A stretch of DNA of 64,000 bases from Thermoanaerobaculales bacterium (GCA_029287235.1 JARFRM010000139.1:1-64000); one strand, 5' to 3'; counted from the first letter of the stretch, positions 51,208 through 63,147 are shown. Made by a program: numbers and translations. The notes: generated from the sequence alone by a model not told the origin.

Positions 51208-51885
51208 TCAGGGGGGCATGATTCCCTCTGTGGGCCTTGGAGTGGGCGGTTTGTCAAATCCCCTGAACCAACCCGGCTGTCCTCCGTCTTTCCTCGCATC
51301 CCGTTGGATCTGATCGAGCTTGCCCTCGGCTCTCTGCATGTCGACCTCGAGCTTCTGACGTTGGGCGAGAGCCTTGTCGAGCCTCGGTTTGATCACCCCG
51401 TCCCGATAGGCAGGGTCATCCCAGGAATAGAAGTCCCGCCAGAGCCCAGGGATCTCATAGTCGAGGACGTCGATCTGTTGCCGACAGTCCTGCACGAGCT
51501 TGAGCTGTTGCTGGTACATCGCCTGCCAGTGCTGTTTCTTCTCGAGGTTTTCGGCATAGCCCGGCGCCTGTCCTTCGACCTCGGCCCCGGTTCCCTGAAC
51601 ATCGGCGAGACCGCGCTTGTTCTGATTCGGACCCTGCTTCGTGACTTCGGTGAGGTGTCCCTTACCGGCCAGTTCGGAAAGATTTTCGTTGCTGATCACG
51701 ATCGCGCCATCAGCTCCGGCGGCCTTGGTGTTGAGCTCGATCTTCCCGGCCACGTCCGACAAGCTGCGGTCGCCGTTCGGCACCGGTGTAGGTGTCGGTG
51801 TGGGCTTCTCCGAAGCTGCCGTGAACGTCATCGCGCCGATCAGAAGCACCAGCGTCACCATGGTTCGAAGCGTTGTGCAAGCCAT
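51208..51885 (-). CDS. Exported coiled-coil protein of unknown function
   Basis: The 225-residue protein has a signal peptide (MACTTLRTMVTLVLLIGAMTFTAAS) and then a Pro-Thr linker (KPTPTPTPVP). A mainly helical, Gln-rich coiled-coil region (NLEKKQHWQAMYQQQLKLVQD...RQQIDVLDYEIPGLWRDF...QRQKLEVDMQRAEGKLDQIQRDARKDGG) follows. There is no domain I recognise. The ATG at 51885 has a near-perfect AGGAGGTG site. Confidence 0.75.
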   Translation of the reverse strand: MACTTLRTMVTLVLLIGAMTFTAASEKPTPTPTPVPNGDRSLSDVAGKIELNTKAAGADGAIVISNENLSELAGKGHLTEVTKQGPNQNKRGLADVQGTGAEVEGQAPGYAENLEKKQHWQAMYQQQLKLVQDCRQQIDVLDYEIPGLWRDFYSWDDPAYRDGVIKPRLDKALAQRQKLEVDMQRAEGKLDQIQRDARKDGGQPGWFRGFDKPPTPRPTEGIMPP

Positions 51886-51910
51886 TGAGGCACCTCCTGC
51901 TGTTGCCCGG

Positions 51911-52285
51911 TCAGGGAGCGCTGGTTCCCTGCCGGCCGTAACGATCCTCGAGTCGAACCACATCATCGAGATGATTGGTCGAAACCTCGAGAAGACTGCA
52001 ATCCGACACCGCGATCATTCGGTGGAGTGTGCCCGGTGTGACGTGAAATACCGCGCCTCTTTCCAACAGATGGCTCTTCAGACTTTGCGGGTCCCGGCCG
52101 ACCACCAGTTCGAGTTCGCCGTCGAGCACTCGCAGGGTCTCTTCCTTGACTTCGTGGTACTGCAGGCTCAGGGCCTCTCCTTTTCGGATGAACAGGATCT
52201 TCCCGACATAGTTGGGAGTTTCGGCGAAGACCTCTTCGTGGCCCCAGGGTTTGTCCACCACGCGTGCTCTCAGGTTGACCGTCAA
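51911..52285 (-). CDS. Cupin-domain protein
   Basis: The 124-residue single cupin begins with TTG, supported by GGAGG five bases ahead. KPWGHEEVF and LSLQYHEVKEETLRVLDGELELVVG give the metal-binding His/Glu pattern of the first cupin motif, and PGTLHRMIAV gives the second. This is the sugar-phosphate isomerase-like C-terminal type (as in ManC), but alone. It sits at the end of the PTS gene run. Confidence 0.82.
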   Translation of the reverse strand: MTVNLRARVVDKPWGHEEVFAETPNYVGKILFIRKGEALSLQYHEVKEETLRVLDGELELVVGRDPQSLKSHLLERGAVFHVTPGTLHRMIAVSDCSLLEVSTNHLDDVVRLEDRYGRQGTSAP

Positions 52286-52294
52286 GGTTGCCTC

Positions 52295-54054
<1,760 letters not shown>

Positions 54055-54058
<4 letters not shown>

Positions 54059-54324
54059 TCACCCTCTCCGAACTTGTCGTGAAAAAGCTCAACCAGTGCC
54101 AGGACCGCCTGCTCCTCGTCCGGACCGTCTGCACGGACGGTGACCGTGGTCCCCTTGGACGCCGCAAGAGTCAGAAGACCGAGAATCGACTTTGCGTTGA
54201 CCTCCTCGAATTCTCCCCCGATGAAGACCTCGCATGTGAAGGCGTTGGCGGTGTGCACCAGCTTGGCCGCCGCGCGTGCGTGCAGGCCCAGCCTGTTGAT
54301 TATCATCACCTTCTGCTCCATCAT
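54055..54324 (-). CDS. ptsH: Phosphocarrier protein HPr
   Basis: The 89-residue HPr has the active His in RLGLHARAAAKLV (position 15) and the regulatory Ser in VNAKSILGLLTLAAS (position 45). It can therefore be phosphorylated both by enzyme I and by the HprK encoded upstream. The ATG start (second of two) is used with GAGGA. A 154-base gap separates it from the EIIA gene upstream. Confidence 0.94.
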
Positions 54325-54478
54325 TCCTCGAACTCCTCGTTGCGGTGGTGATTTCGTCTTCCGGTCCGTCGGCGGTTGATTCGCTCCGGACGGCCAATTT
54401 CTATTGTAACCGGTGTCGTGAAGGGTCGGCGTCGGCCGGCTGAACGTGATTGCCTTCAAGCTCGGCCGGTCGCCCGGG

Positions 54479-54886
54479 CTATCTCCTCCGAAGGAACTCG
54501 CTGGCAAGCCGGATGCTCTTCTGTCCGGCCGCGGCCAACCGGCTCGAGAGCTCATGCAGCGGAATGTCGAGTCCGCGCAGCGAACCCAGCTTGACCAACA
54601 TCGGGAGATTGACGCCGGTAACGATTTCGATGCGGTCAGGCTCCAGGAAGGGCAGAGCGAGATTCGTTGCAGTGCCGCCGAACATATCGGTGAGCACAAG
54701 GACGCCATCTCCCCCATCCATCGCCTTCAATCGTTTTCTAAGGTCGGTGGTTGCCGCGTCCGTATCGACCTCCCACGGGAGAGTGACTGCATCGGTATCC
54801 TCGACCAGATGGGGGTCGATCATCCGCGCAGATTCTAAGATTGCTGTTGCAAGGTCACCGTGCGTGAGCACGAGCACCGGAATCAT
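54479..54886 (-). CDS. PTS EIIA component, mannose family
   Basis: The 135-residue single EIIA-Man domain has the phosphorylated His in LTHGDLATAILESA at residue 9 and TDMFGGTATNLALPFL, a typical second motif. It starts MIPVLVL with GGAGG ahead and overlaps rapZ (ATGA). No EIIB, EIIC or EIID is near, so it may have a regulatory or signalling role. Confidence 0.88.
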   Translation of the reverse strand: MIPVLVLTHGDLATAILESARMIDPHLVEDTDAVTLPWEVDTDAATTDLRKRLKAMDGGDGVLVLTDMFGGTATNLALPFLEPDRIEIVTGVNLPMLVKLGSLRGLDIPLHELSSRLAAAGQKSIRLASEFLRRR

Positions 54887-55758
54887 GAATACCTCCACTG
54901 CTCTTTGTCGCGGTGGCGCAGCACAGCGTTGCTCCCAGCCTCTTTCAAGGCCGATGCCACCCGGTCCGCGATGTAGACCGACCGGTGTCTGCCCCCGGTG
55001 CAACCAATGGCGATTGTGAGATGGCTTTTGAGTTCATTGTCGTACCGCGGCACCAGATAGAGGACGAGATCGATGATTCGACGAATCGCCTCCTCGACCT
55101 CTTCCTGACCTGTCAGCCACTCCTTGACGGGCTCATCGTCACCCGCCATGGAGCGGAGCTCCTTTTCAAAGTAGGGATTCGGGAGGAACCGGACATCGAA
55201 TACCAAGCTGGCCGTCGATGGAACACCCTGAAGATAGGAGAAGCTCGCAACCTCGACGGTGAGCTCTTCCGGGGATACGAAATCGCCGGAACCCAGAGTG
55301 AGCACCTGTCGACGGAGTTCGTGGGGCGAGAGATGAGTCGTGTCGACGATGAGATCAGCGAGCTCCCGAACAGCCCCGAGCGAATTCCGCTCGGCGACGA
55401 TGGAGTCTTCTATTGCGCCGTCCCGGAGCGGATGCGGTCGCCGAGCGACCGAGTACCTCTGCAACAGGACCGACGGCGACGCTTCAACGAAGACCAGTCG
55501 AAGGGTCGGGTAGCGAAGCTTGAGGTTGCGAAAGATCGCCGGGAACCGTTCGGCCATGCCCCTCGCTCTCACATCAAGCACCACGGCGAGTCGTTCGGCG
55601 TCGTTGTCGGTGGTGTCGAACAACGAGCTCACGAGTCCGAGGGGAATATTGTCGACGCAAAGGTAGCCGATATCCTCGAGCGACCGTGACAGCACGGTCT
55701 TCCCCGAGCCTGACAGACCGGTGATGACGAAAGGACCGCCGAACCGCCGCTCACTCAT
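54883..55758 (-). CDS. rapZ: RNase adapter / nucleotide-binding protein RapZ
   Basis: The 291-residue P-loop protein has Walker A ITGLSGSGKTVLSRSLED (about 11-28) and DNIPLGLV. The C-terminal RapZ domain has DVRFLPNPYF, TIAIGCTGGRHRSVYIADRVA and the final Arg-rich tail. In E. coli it controls glmS sRNA decay; in other bacteria its role is less clear. The start MSERRFGG overlaps hprK by 8 bases. Confidence 0.92.
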   Translation of the reverse strand: MSERRFGGPFVITGLSGSGKTVLSRSLEDIGYLCVDNIPLGLVSSLFDTTDNDAERLAVVLDVRARGMAERFPAIFRNLKLRYPTLRLVFVEASPSVLLQRYSVARRPHPLRDGAIEDSIVAERNSLGAVRELADLIVDTTHLSPHELRRQVLTLGSGDFVSPEELTVEVASFSYLQGVPSTASLVFDVRFLPNPYFEKELRSMAGDDEPVKEWLTGQEEVEEAIRRIIDLVLYLVPRYDNELKSHLTIAIGCTGGRHRSVYIADRVASALKEAGSNAVLRHRDKEQWRYS

Positions 55759-56737
55759 GGGCTTCCCCCTCTGCGAGCTGATTGACAACTTCGAGGAAAT
55801 CTCGTTCATCTTGGATTCCCCGTTGCGCCAAGAGACACTTTCGCACTGCGGTCTCGACCATGATGGCCACATCGCGGCCCGGGGCGACGACCATGGTGTA
55901 CTTGGGGATCTCCATCCCGAGGATGGTCTCAGTGGAGGTCCACGCCTGTGGACGCTCCATCATCTGCTCACGCCACTTCTGTTCGAGGGCCTTGGCTCCC
56001 GGGCTCAGCTTGATCAGCTGGATCACCAGCGAGATCGTCACTGTCGGCTGGGTGGCCGTCATCCCAAAGTGTTTGCGGACGTCGATGATGCCGACTCCAC
56101 GCAACTCAAGGTAGTTGTGGAGGAGCTCGTGGGGGCTCCCGAGAAGACCTCGGTTGTGGGTACGTCGAACCATCACGAGATCGTCGGCCACGAGACGGTG
56201 GCCGCGGTAGACCAGCTCGAGAGCGCACTCGGATTTGCCGATCCCCGCATCGCCGACGATCAGTGTCCCCAGCGAGAAGACATCGAGGAGCACACCGTGC
56301 ATCTGGATCCTGGGCGCCAGCTCGTCCTCGAGGAATGCGGAAATGGCCTCGATGGTCTCCGAAGTCTTGGCCGACGTCGTCATCAGCGGAACGTTCCGCT
56401 GATTGCACGCCTCGATCACAGCGGTGGGCGGGCGATTGCCCTTGGTGGAGATGAGGCACGGAACCTCGAGGTCGACGATGTCCCGAAGCCGATCGGTGGC
56501 GGTCTCTTCGCCGAGAGTCTCGAGATACGAGTACTCGGACTCACCGAGGATCTGAAGGCGACCCGCCTTGACGTACGGCAGATACCCGGCCAGAGCCAAT
56601 CCGGGCTTCTGGATCCGGGGATTGTATATCTCGCGGGAGTCGAGTCCGCCCTCGCCGGCCACGATCCGCAGTTTGAGAGGCGCGAGCCTCGATTCCCGAA
56701 GCAGCCGACCCACCGCTATGGGCGGAGGGAGCTTCAC
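55751..56737 (-). CDS. hprK: HPr kinase/phosphorylase
   Basis: The 328-residue protein starts with GTG. The N-terminal domain has an LDSREIYNPRIQKPGLALAG core. The kinase domain has P-loop VGDAGIGKSECALELV, and the HprK signature ELRGVGIIDVRKHFG follows. It phosphorylates HPr on Ser and also removes the phosphate. It is placed between ptsN and rapZ, as in other non-enteric PTS clusters. It overlaps both neighbours. Confidence 0.95.
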   Translation of the reverse strand: MKLPPPIAVGRLLRESRLAPLKLRIVAGEGGLDSREIYNPRIQKPGLALAGYLPYVKAGRLQILGESEYSYLETLGEETATDRLRDIVDLEVPCLISTKGNRPPTAVIEACNQRNVPLMTTSAKTSETIEAISAFLEDELAPRIQMHGVLLDVFSLGTLIVGDAGIGKSECALELVYRGHRLVADDLVMVRRTHNRGLLGSPHELLHNYLELRGVGIIDVRKHFGMTATQPTVTISLVIQLIKLSPGAKALEQKWREQMMERPQAWTSTETILGMEIPKYTMVVAPGRDVAIMVETAVRKCLLAQRGIQDERDFLEVVNQLAEGEAHE

Positions 56738-57201
56738 AAGCCCTCCTGCTCCGCGGCCCGCCGGATCGCCGTGACGATGGAGTCGACGTCTCTGCTCTCG
56801 AGGAGCTCACGACGAAAATCGTCGTTTCTTAGAATTCGCGCAATCTGCGACAGAACCTGAAGATGATCGGCCGGTTGATCAGGGGGTGACAGAACGACGA
56901 AAAAAAAACGAACGGGTTCGTGGTTCTTGGAATCGCAGAAGTCCACCCCGGTGTCAAAACCGGCGAGCGCGACCAAGATATCGTCCAGGTTCGAGAGCTT
57001 GCAGTGCGGAATCGCAAAGCCGTTTCCAACCGATGTGGAACCGAGCTTCTCCCGTTCGTTCAGAGCGCTGTCGACCAATGCGGCGTCAAGCCCGGCCGCG
57101 AGAGACAGCTCATGCGCCATGACGGAGAGGGCGTCGTCGGTGCTCTCAGCATTGAGGCCCAAGAAGACCAGCTCCGGTCGTACGGCGTCTCGGATCTTCA
57201 T
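56734..57201 (-). CDS. ptsN: PTS EIIA-Ntr/Fru type regulatory protein
   Basis: This 155-residue single EIIA-2 domain has the phosphorylated His66 in GNGFAIPHCKLS, and a VRFFFVVLSPPDQPADHLQVLSQIARILRN core. The ATG at 57201 (TGATG overlap with hpf) is used; TTG is the codon just before. It is the nitrogen-type PTS output component, next to rpoN and hpf as in many bacteria. Confidence 0.93.
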   Translation of the reverse strand: MKIRDAVRPELVFLGLNAESTDDALSVMAHELSLAAGLDAALVDSALNEREKLGSTSVGNGFAIPHCKLSNLDDILVALAGFDTGVDFCDSKNHEPVRFFFVVLSPPDQPADHLQVLSQIARILRNDDFRRELLESRDVDSIVTAIRRAAEQEGL

Positions 57202-57746
57202 CAAAGCTCGGGGGTGATCAACCCGAGTTGGTTGTCATTCCGTCGGTAAAGGACATTGATCCGATCACTGGTGGCGTTGCGGAAGACCATGAACTGATCG
57301 GTACTCTTCTCCAGTTGCATGATCGCGTCTTCGACGGTCATCGGTTTGATCGGGATGCTCGAGCGCTCGACGATCTGCGGCGGCCCGGTAGTTGCCGAAG
57401 CGGTTTCGAGGACCTCGACCTCCCAGTCCTGAACTTTTCTGACCTCACCGCCTCGTGCCTTGTGGTCCTTGAGTCGCGCCTTCGCGCGGCGGGCCTGCAT
57501 CTCGAGCTTGTCAACACCCTCCTGGATTGCGGCGGTGAGTTCCTTGTGTTGGGTGGTGGACTTGATGTCGAAGTCCTTCCCCTTGACAAAAAGGTCCACA
57601 ACATAGAGATGACGTTCCTGCGAAACCTCCACCCGCATATCGAGAATGTCGTTGAAGTACTTGGTGATCTTGGCCAGCTTCTTTTCCGTCAACTGACGGA
57701 AGCTGTCGTCCAGGGTAACTTTCCGGGCAATGTAATCCACTCTCAT
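57201..57746 (-). CDS. hpf: Ribosome hibernation promoting factor, long form
   Basis: The protein is 181 residues. The N-terminal beta-alpha HPF/YfiA domain (MRVDYIARKVTLDDSFRQLTEKKLAKITKYF...VEVSQERHLYVVDLFVKGKDF) and a C-terminal dimerisation domain (IPIKPMTVEDAIMQLEKSTDQFMVFRNATSDRINVLYRRNDNQLGLITPEL) make it the long form. That form can pair 70S ribosomes into 100S. It is downstream of rpoN (11-base gap) and overlaps ptsN. Confidence 0.95.
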   Translation of the reverse strand: MRVDYIARKVTLDDSFRQLTEKKLAKITKYFNDILDMRVEVSQERHLYVVDLFVKGKDFDIKSTTQHKELTAAIQEGVDKLEMQARRAKARLKDHKARGGEVRKVQDWEVEVLETASATTGPPQIVERSSIPIKPMTVEDAIMQLEKSTDQFMVFRNATSDRINVLYRRNDNQLGLITPEL

Positions 57747-57757
57747 GTTGACTCCGT

Positions 57758-59287
57758 TTAGAAAACCTTTTTTCGTTTATCGGATGATGGAATCGCCATC
57801 TCTTCACGATATTTGGCAACCGTTCTCCGAGCCAAACGGATTCCCTCGCGCTGGAGCATCCGCATGATCTTCGAATCCGAGAGAGGTCTCGAGGGGTCCT
57901 CGGCTTCCACCAGTTTCCTAATCCGTTCCTTCACCACCAACGACGAGACGTTCTCGCCCCGCGCCGAGTCAACCCCCGAGTGGAAGAAGTACTTCATCGG
58001 GAAGAGACCGCGTGGCGTGTACATGTACTTGTTGCTCACCACCCTCGAGATGGTGGATTCGTGCATTCCGATATCTTCGGCCACCTGCCGAAGAACCATG
58101 GGTTTGAGATGTTCGATTCCGTGATCGAGGAAGTTCCGTTGGTAGGTCACGATGCTCATCGCAACCTTGTAGATTGTCCGTTGACGTTGGTCGATGCTCT
58201 TCATCAACCAGACCGCGCTGCGCATCTTCTCGCGCAGATAGCCCGCAACCTGCGGGTCCAGCGGGGCTCCCTCGAGCATTCGAGCGTACCGCGAGTTGAT
58301 CCGGAGTTTCGGCAGACCGTCATCGTTGAGGTGGATCGTGTACTCGTCATCGACCTTTCTGATGTGGACATCCGGTTCGATGTACTGATTCTGCTCCTGG
58401 TGAAAAACACCGCCGGGCTTGGGTTCGAGGCGGTGAATCACCTCGACCAGACTTTTCAACTCACCGACCTCGCAGCCGCACACCGTCGCGAGCTTTTCCC
58501 ACCGCTGATGCAGCAGCTCGTCCCAGTGCTCCGCGACCACGTGACGCGCCCGAGTCAGGAGTTCCCTCTCCTCGTCGTCGTCCGCGACCGCGACGAGCAG
58601 GTCGAGCTGCATGACCAGGCACTCCTGCAGCGACCTTGCCACGACTCCGGGTGGATCAAGAGCCCGAACCGTGGCCAGAGCCTTCTCGATCTCCTCGGGT
58701 GCCGCTGCCGTCGCCGCAAAAATCTCCTCGTCCGAAACGTGGAGAAAACCGTCTTCGTCAAGATTACCGACGATGTAAGTGGCGATGGCCAATGTCCGCT
58801 CATCACAATCCATCATGCGCAGCTGCCAGAGAAGATGATCGGCGAGACCTCCGGCTACCGAGATGACATTCTCGAGTGGAACACCGTTCCCCGGATCGGC
58901 AGCCGCCATGGAGGGTCCCTCGGGCCGATGATCTGCGAGGTAGTCGGAAAAGAAGGCCTCGACATCGATGTCCCCGTAGGCTTCCTCCTCCGTCGGCAAC
59001 ACATCCTCGCCATCGCCGGCCTCGGTCGTGTCCTCGGCACGACTCGTCTCCCCCGTATCGGTCTCGGATGCCGCAGCCGCCGCGTCGGTCTCGGAACCCT
59101 CGGTTTCCGGTGCCGCGACGTCCTCGGCCTCCTCGACGTCGAGGACCGGGTTTTCGAGGATCTCCTGCGCCAAAGTCTCCTCGAGCTCCAACCGAGAGAG
59201 CTGGAGCAACTTGATGGCCTGCTGCAGCGATGGTGTCATCACCAATCGCTGGGCCAACTTCAGTCGGAGTTTTTGTTCGAGCGCCAT
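57758..59287 (-). CDS. rpoN: RNA polymerase sigma-54 factor
   Basis: The 509-residue protein has Gln-rich region I at the start (LKLAQRLVMTPSLQQAIKLLQLSRLELEETL), an acidic region II near 50-130 (longer than usual), the core-binding region, the HTH and the RpoN box ARRTVAKYRE near the end. It transcribes -24/-12 promoters with AAA+ activators, none of which is in the window. A 143-base gap separates it from lptB. Confidence 0.95.
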   Translation of the reverse strand: MALEQKLRLKLAQRLVMTPSLQQAIKLLQLSRLELEETLAQEILENPVLDVEEAEDVAAPETEGSETDAAAAASETDTGETSRAEDTTEAGDGEDVLPTEEEAYGDIDVEAFFSDYLADHRPEGPSMAAADPGNGVPLENVISVAGGLADHLLWQLRMMDCDERTLAIATYIVGNLDEDGFLHVSDEEIFAATAAAPEEIEKALATVRALDPPGVVARSLQECLVMQLDLLVAVADDDEERELLTRARHVVAEHWDELLHQRWEKLATVCGCEVGELKSLVEVIHRLEPKPGGVFHQEQNQYIEPDVHIRKVDDEYTIHLNDDGLPKLRINSRYARMLEGAPLDPQVAGYLREKMRSAVWLMKSIDQRQRTIYKVAMSIVTYQRNFLDHGIEHLKPMVLRQVAEDIGMHESTISRVVSNKYMYTPRGLFPMKYFFHSGVDSARGENVSSLVVKERIRKLVEAEDPSRPLSDSKIMRMLQREGIRLARRTVAKYREEMAIPSSDKRKKVF

Positions 59288-59430
59288 GGTTCTCGCTATC
59301 TCACTCTGACCCCGGATGACTCAAATTCAGCTTGCAGCACCGGCGGTTCACCGAGCCGCGACCTTGTCGACACCCGTGTGTACGTGTTCTTTCCCGACCG
59401 CGTAGGACCGGTCGATCGTGATCTGCAACG

Positions 59431-60165
59431 CTACAGTTGAAAGTCCTCGCCAAGATAAATCCTGCGCACATCCTCGTTACCGGCAAGTTCGACTGGATGC
59501 CCTGTTGCAAAAATCTTGCCGTCTTTGATTATATAGGCGCGGTCGGTGATCTTCAACGTCTCTCGAACATTGTGATCTGTAATTAAAACGCCTATTCCCA
59601 AAGACTTAAGATGTGCAATGATGCGCTGGAGATCGAGCACCGCAATCGGGTCGATACCGGCGAAAGGCTCATCGAGCAAAATAAAGGTGGGTTCGGTGGC
59701 CAGTGCGCGAGCGATTTCGAGCCGCCGTCGTTCACCACCTGAGAGAGTCTCTGCACGCTGAGTCTTGAGATTCACGAGCCCGAAATCCCGCAGCAGCTTG
59801 CCGATCCTCCGATGCGCGGTCCCCGAGTCCACCCCCAATGCCTCCAGAATCAGCCAGATATTGTCCTCGACCGAGAGATGTTTGAAGGCACTCGGTTCCT
59901 GGGCGAGATAGGCCACACCCATCCGGGCCCTCCTATACATGGCCCTGGCTGTGATGTCACGCTCGCCCAGGACCACTCGCCCCTGATCCGGTTCGATCAG
60001 TCCGACGATCATATAAAAGGTGGTCGTTTTGCCGGCTCCGTTCGGGCCCAGCAGACCGACGATCTCCCCCGGAGCGATATTCAGCGACACGCCGTCAACC
60101 ACCGAACGCCCACGATAGGACTTCCTCAAATCATGCGCGACAAGGTCGAGCGCTTTGGGGCTCAG
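59431..60165 (-). CDS. lptB: LPS export ABC ATPase LptB, probable CTG start
   Basis: The 244-residue ATPase has Walker [10 protein letters not shown], the signature [10 protein letters not shown], Walker [14 protein letters not shown], and the switch His in [10 protein letters not shown], in LptB order. No ATG, GTG or TTG gives the normal N-terminal strand: the first such codon (TTG, 60129) starts at RKSYRGR. A CTG at 60165, with GGAGG 7 bases ahead and CTGA overlap with the lptC-lptA stop, restores [19 protein letters not shown]. It powers LptFG. Confidence 0.85.
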   Translation of the reverse strand: MSPKALDLVAHDLRKSYRGRSVVDGVSLNIAPGEIVGLLGPNGAGKTTTFYMIVGLIEPDQGRVVLGERDITARAMYRRARMGVAYLAQEPSAFKHLSVEDNIWLILEALGVDSGTAHRRIGKLLRDFGLVNLKTQRAETLSGGERRRLEIARALATEPTFILLDEPFAGIDPIAVLDLQRIIAHLKSLGIGVLITDHNVRETLKITDRAYIIKDGKIFATGHPVELAGNEDVRRIYLGEDFQL

Positions 60166-62114
60166 GGTTGTTCCTCCGGGTAGTAGATGAGCTCTGTGCC
60201 GCCACCGATCGAGACCGTACCATCGGCCTGATTCCAGGTCAACGATTCGCCGGAAGCCACGTTGCCACGCTCATCGGTGAGCTGTGCCGGTGATCCGGTC
60301 ACCGTGATGACCTGGCCGGTCACCACGCGCAAAGCGTGTTGACCGGTGAGTCTCCGTCCCATCACCAGATCCTGGATCTCCACCGCGCCCTCCGCCTCGA
60401 CATCGGAGACCTCGTCGTCCTCGTCGAATGCGATGGCCAACCGGTTGGCCGAGAGCGTGTGCTTCGGATCTGCGTAGTGGACGGATCCGCGAAAAACCGC
60501 ACTCCCTTCGAGCGCGTCGTAGTCGAGCGAGCGAGAGACCACGACGACATCCTGATCCTTGGACGCCGTGTCATCCATCTGATCGGCGGGGAACGTCGCC
60601 CGCACATGACCACGCGCCACCACCGACTCGGACTCTTTCATGAAGCGTACATCGTCGGCCAGAAGCAGCTTGTGGCCCTGCCATATCCTGGCATTGTCGC
60701 GGAGAGAGTACACGCCCCCATCGGCGCTGACTTCAAGGACTTCCCCGGCAAACCGGACCGGTTCCTCGCCCTCATCAGGACCGTCCGAACCGAGAAGACG
60801 GACATTCCTCAGCTCGCCGTGAATCTGACCCCGGGCTTCGATTCTGCCCTCTCGATCGTAAAGAGTCGCCTCATCACACGACATCCGACCCTGATCGGAA
60901 TCCAGTCCCACACGTTTCCGGCCGGTGGGGTCCCCTTGGAGCATGACAAGGCCCGAGGCCTTGATCAACCGCGCTCGTTGCCCCGTCGCGAGGATCTCCT
61001 CGGCCCGAATTTCCACATCACCCTCGAGCTCGACATCCGTGAGTTGACCGGCGTTGAACCAGCCCCGGGCCGCCTCCGCCGAGGCCGAGCGCCTCGGTCC
61101 CTCCCTGGGAATTTCGTCCAGGCAGATCCTTTTGTCGGCCTTCATGCTGATAATTCCGTCCTCGCCGATCACGGCGCTGAGAATCGAGGTCTGCATCGTG
61201 CGTTCGTAGTAGTCCGGACCACCGAGGAAACGCACCTCGACCCACGGACCCGAAGTCCGGATCTTCACCTGCCAGTCGCCTTGAACATCCCGCTGCGTGA
61301 CGACCCTTTCCCCCCACATCTCGACCAGGGCGCCGGTGGACTCCACGATGGTGTTCACATCCACTCCGCCCGTCATCTCGATCTTCTCCGGAGGACCGTC
61401 ATCCGAAGCCAGCCACGCGGTGGCTTTCGGCGCCGCGAGTCGTGAGAGACCCTTGGTGAGCTCCACGCCATCGGAAAACACGACCGTTCGCTCATCCCGT
61501 CTGTACACCATCCGTGGGGCCACCAGCATGGCTCCATCTTCAGCTCTCAGCGCTGCGTTGCCTTCAAGCTTCACCCAATCTTCGTCGAGGTTGTAGCTCG
61601 CCTGCTCCGCCTGGCCGAAGGTAGGTCCATCGACATACAGCACCGGACCCTCGGAAATGAAGACCTGCTTCCGGGACTCGAATCTCCCCGCCTCGGTATT
61701 CAGAAACGCGCCATTGGGGAACTCGACGTGGATTCCTCCCTCGAGCCGCGCCTCCTTGGTCTCGATGTTGTAGTTGGCTCGTTCGGCGGTCAGAATCGGC
61801 CCCAGCTCACCCTTGTTGAACAGCTGCAGCCTCACCCCTTCGATCTCCTGCCAGCCCGATGCGAGACTCAACGTTCGCAGCGAGTTGAGGATGAAGACGG
61901 TTTGACCGTTTAATGTTTCGGTATAGCCGAATCCCTTGTAGAGCCCGACCGCGATATCCGTCACGTCGAATCCCACGTCTCCGGGATCAACTGAACCAAC
62001 GCCGTCGCCATTGCCCCGAGTTCGCTGATAGCCGATGAAAGCAACCGCCATCAGAAAAACCACGATGAGCAGGGTCGACCCGTGCCTGATCCACGAACGT
62101 CCGGCGGCGCTCAT
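60162..62114 (-). CDS. LptC-LptA (OstA-like) fusion for LPS transport
   Basis: The 650-residue protein has one membrane helix near 12-30 ([16 protein letters not shown]), then an LptC-like beta-jellyroll ([33 protein letters not shown]). From about residue 190 to the end there are several OstA/LptA-type beta repeats (for example [25 protein letters not shown] and the final [17 protein letters not shown]). LptC and LptA are separate genes in most bacteria. Here one protein would run from the inner membrane into the periplasm. It starts the lptCA-lptB run and overlaps lptB. Confidence 0.85.
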   Translation of the reverse strand: MSAAGRSWIRHGSTLLIVVFLMAVAFIGYQRTRGNGDGVGSVDPGDVGFDVTDIAVGLYKGFGYTETLNGQTVFILNSLRTLSLASGWQEIEGVRLQLFNKGELGPILTAERANYNIETKEARLEGGIHVEFPNGAFLNTEAGRFESRKQVFISEGPVLYVDGPTFGQAEQASYNLDEDWVKLEGNAALRAEDGAMLVAPRMVYRRDERTVVFSDGVELTKGLSRLAAPKATAWLASDDGPPEKIEMTGGVDVNTIVESTGALVEMWGERVVTQRDVQGDWQVKIRTSGPWVEVRFLGGPDYYERTMQTSILSAVIGEDGIISMKADKRICLDEIPREGPRRSASAEAARGWFNAGQLTDVELEGDVEIRAEEILATGQRARLIKASGLVMLQGDPTGRKRVGLDSDQGRMSCDEATLYDREGRIEARGQIHGELRNVRLLGSDGPDEGEEPVRFAGEVLEVSADGGVYSLRDNARIWQGHKLLLADDVRFMKESESVVARGHVRATFPADQMDDTASKDQDVVVVSRSLDYDALEGSAVFRGSVHYADPKHTLSANRLAIAFDEDDEVSDVEAEGAVEIQDLVMGRRLTGQHALRVVTGQVITVTGSPAQLTDERGNVASGESLTWNQADGTVSIGGGTELIYYPEEQP

Positions 62115-62193
62115 GGGAACGCTCGGCGATCACCCCCGCGTCGTAGGGAGTTCGAAGCCTTCGGTTGGGAGGTGGGCATGGGATGCGACTCTC

Positions 62194-63147
62194 TCAGCGA
62201 ACGGAGACCATCCCCATGTCGCGGTATTTCTTGTACCGGCGGGCGATCAGCGTGTCAGGTTTGACCTTGCGGATCTGTTTCAGGTGACGTCTGATCCCGG
62301 TCTCCACGGTCTTGGCCATCGTTTGCGGTTCCATGTGTGCTCCGCCCGCGGGTTCGGGGAGGATCTCGTCGATGACGCCGAGGGATTTGAGGTCTTTTGC
62401 CGTAAGACGAAGAGCCCGAGCGGCGTCCTCGGCACGCGCCTGGTCCTTCCACAGAATCGCAGCACAGCCCTCGGGTGAGATCACCGAGTAGACGGCGTGC
62501 TCGAGCATCAGGATGCGGTCACCCACTCCCAGACCAAGAGCACCACCGGATCCGCCTTCCCCCGTGACCACCACGACGATGGGAACCGGAAGTCGCGCCA
62601 TCTCCATGAGATTGAAGGCGATGGCCTCCGCCTGTCCCCGCTCTTCGGCATCGATCCCGGGATAGGCTCCCGGCGTGTCGATGAACGAGATCACCGGCCG
62701 CCGATAGCGGGCTGCCAGCTCCATGATCCGAAGCGCCTTGCGGTATCCCTCCGGCCGGGGCATGCCGAAGTTCCGGTGCAACTTGGCGGCAGTGTCCCGA
62801 CCCTTCTGGTGACCGATCACGGCCACCGGATCGCCGTCGAAGAGGGCAAAGCCCGCAACAACCGCCGGGTCGTCGGCAAACCGACGATCTCCATGGAGCT
62901 CGGTAAAGTCGCTGAAAACAGCCGCGACGTAATCGAGAGTGTAGGGACGATCCTGGTGCCGAGCCACCTGGCACCGTTGGTACGGTGTGAGCGTCGAAAA
63001 GACGCTGTCGATGGTGCCCGACAGCGCGCGCCGCATCTTGACCAGGGCGGGGCTCGGCTTCGACCCGGCCGAGGCTTCCTCGAGCTCGCGGATCTGAGCT
63101 CGCAGATTCTCGATGGGTTCGAGGAAAGGCAGAGTTGGGGCAGCCAT
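62194..63147 (-). CDS. accA: Acetyl-CoA carboxylase carboxyltransferase subunit alpha
   Basis: The 317-residue protein has the N-terminal helical segment (LPFLEPIENLRAQIRELE). The crotonase-fold core has RPYTLDYVAAVFSDFTELHGDR, GFALFDGDPVAVIGHQKGRDT, RPVISFIDTPGAYPGIDAEERGQAEAIA and VVVTGEGGSGGALGLGVGDRILML. It pairs with AccD for the carboxyl transfer of fatty acid synthesis. Length matches E. coli AccA (319). accD is not nearby. Confidence 0.96.
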   Translation of the reverse strand: MAAPTLPFLEPIENLRAQIRELEEASAGSKPSPALVKMRRALSGTIDSVFSTLTPYQRCQVARHQDRPYTLDYVAAVFSDFTELHGDRRFADDPAVVAGFALFDGDPVAVIGHQKGRDTAAKLHRNFGMPRPEGYRKALRIMELAARYRRPVISFIDTPGAYPGIDAEERGQAEAIAFNLMEMARLPVPIVVVVTGEGGSGGALGLGVGDRILMLEHAVYSVISPEGCAAILWKDQARAEDAARALRLTAKDLKSLGVIDEILPEPAGGAHMEPQTMAKTVETGIRRHLKQIRKVKPDTLIARRYKKYRDMGMVSVR

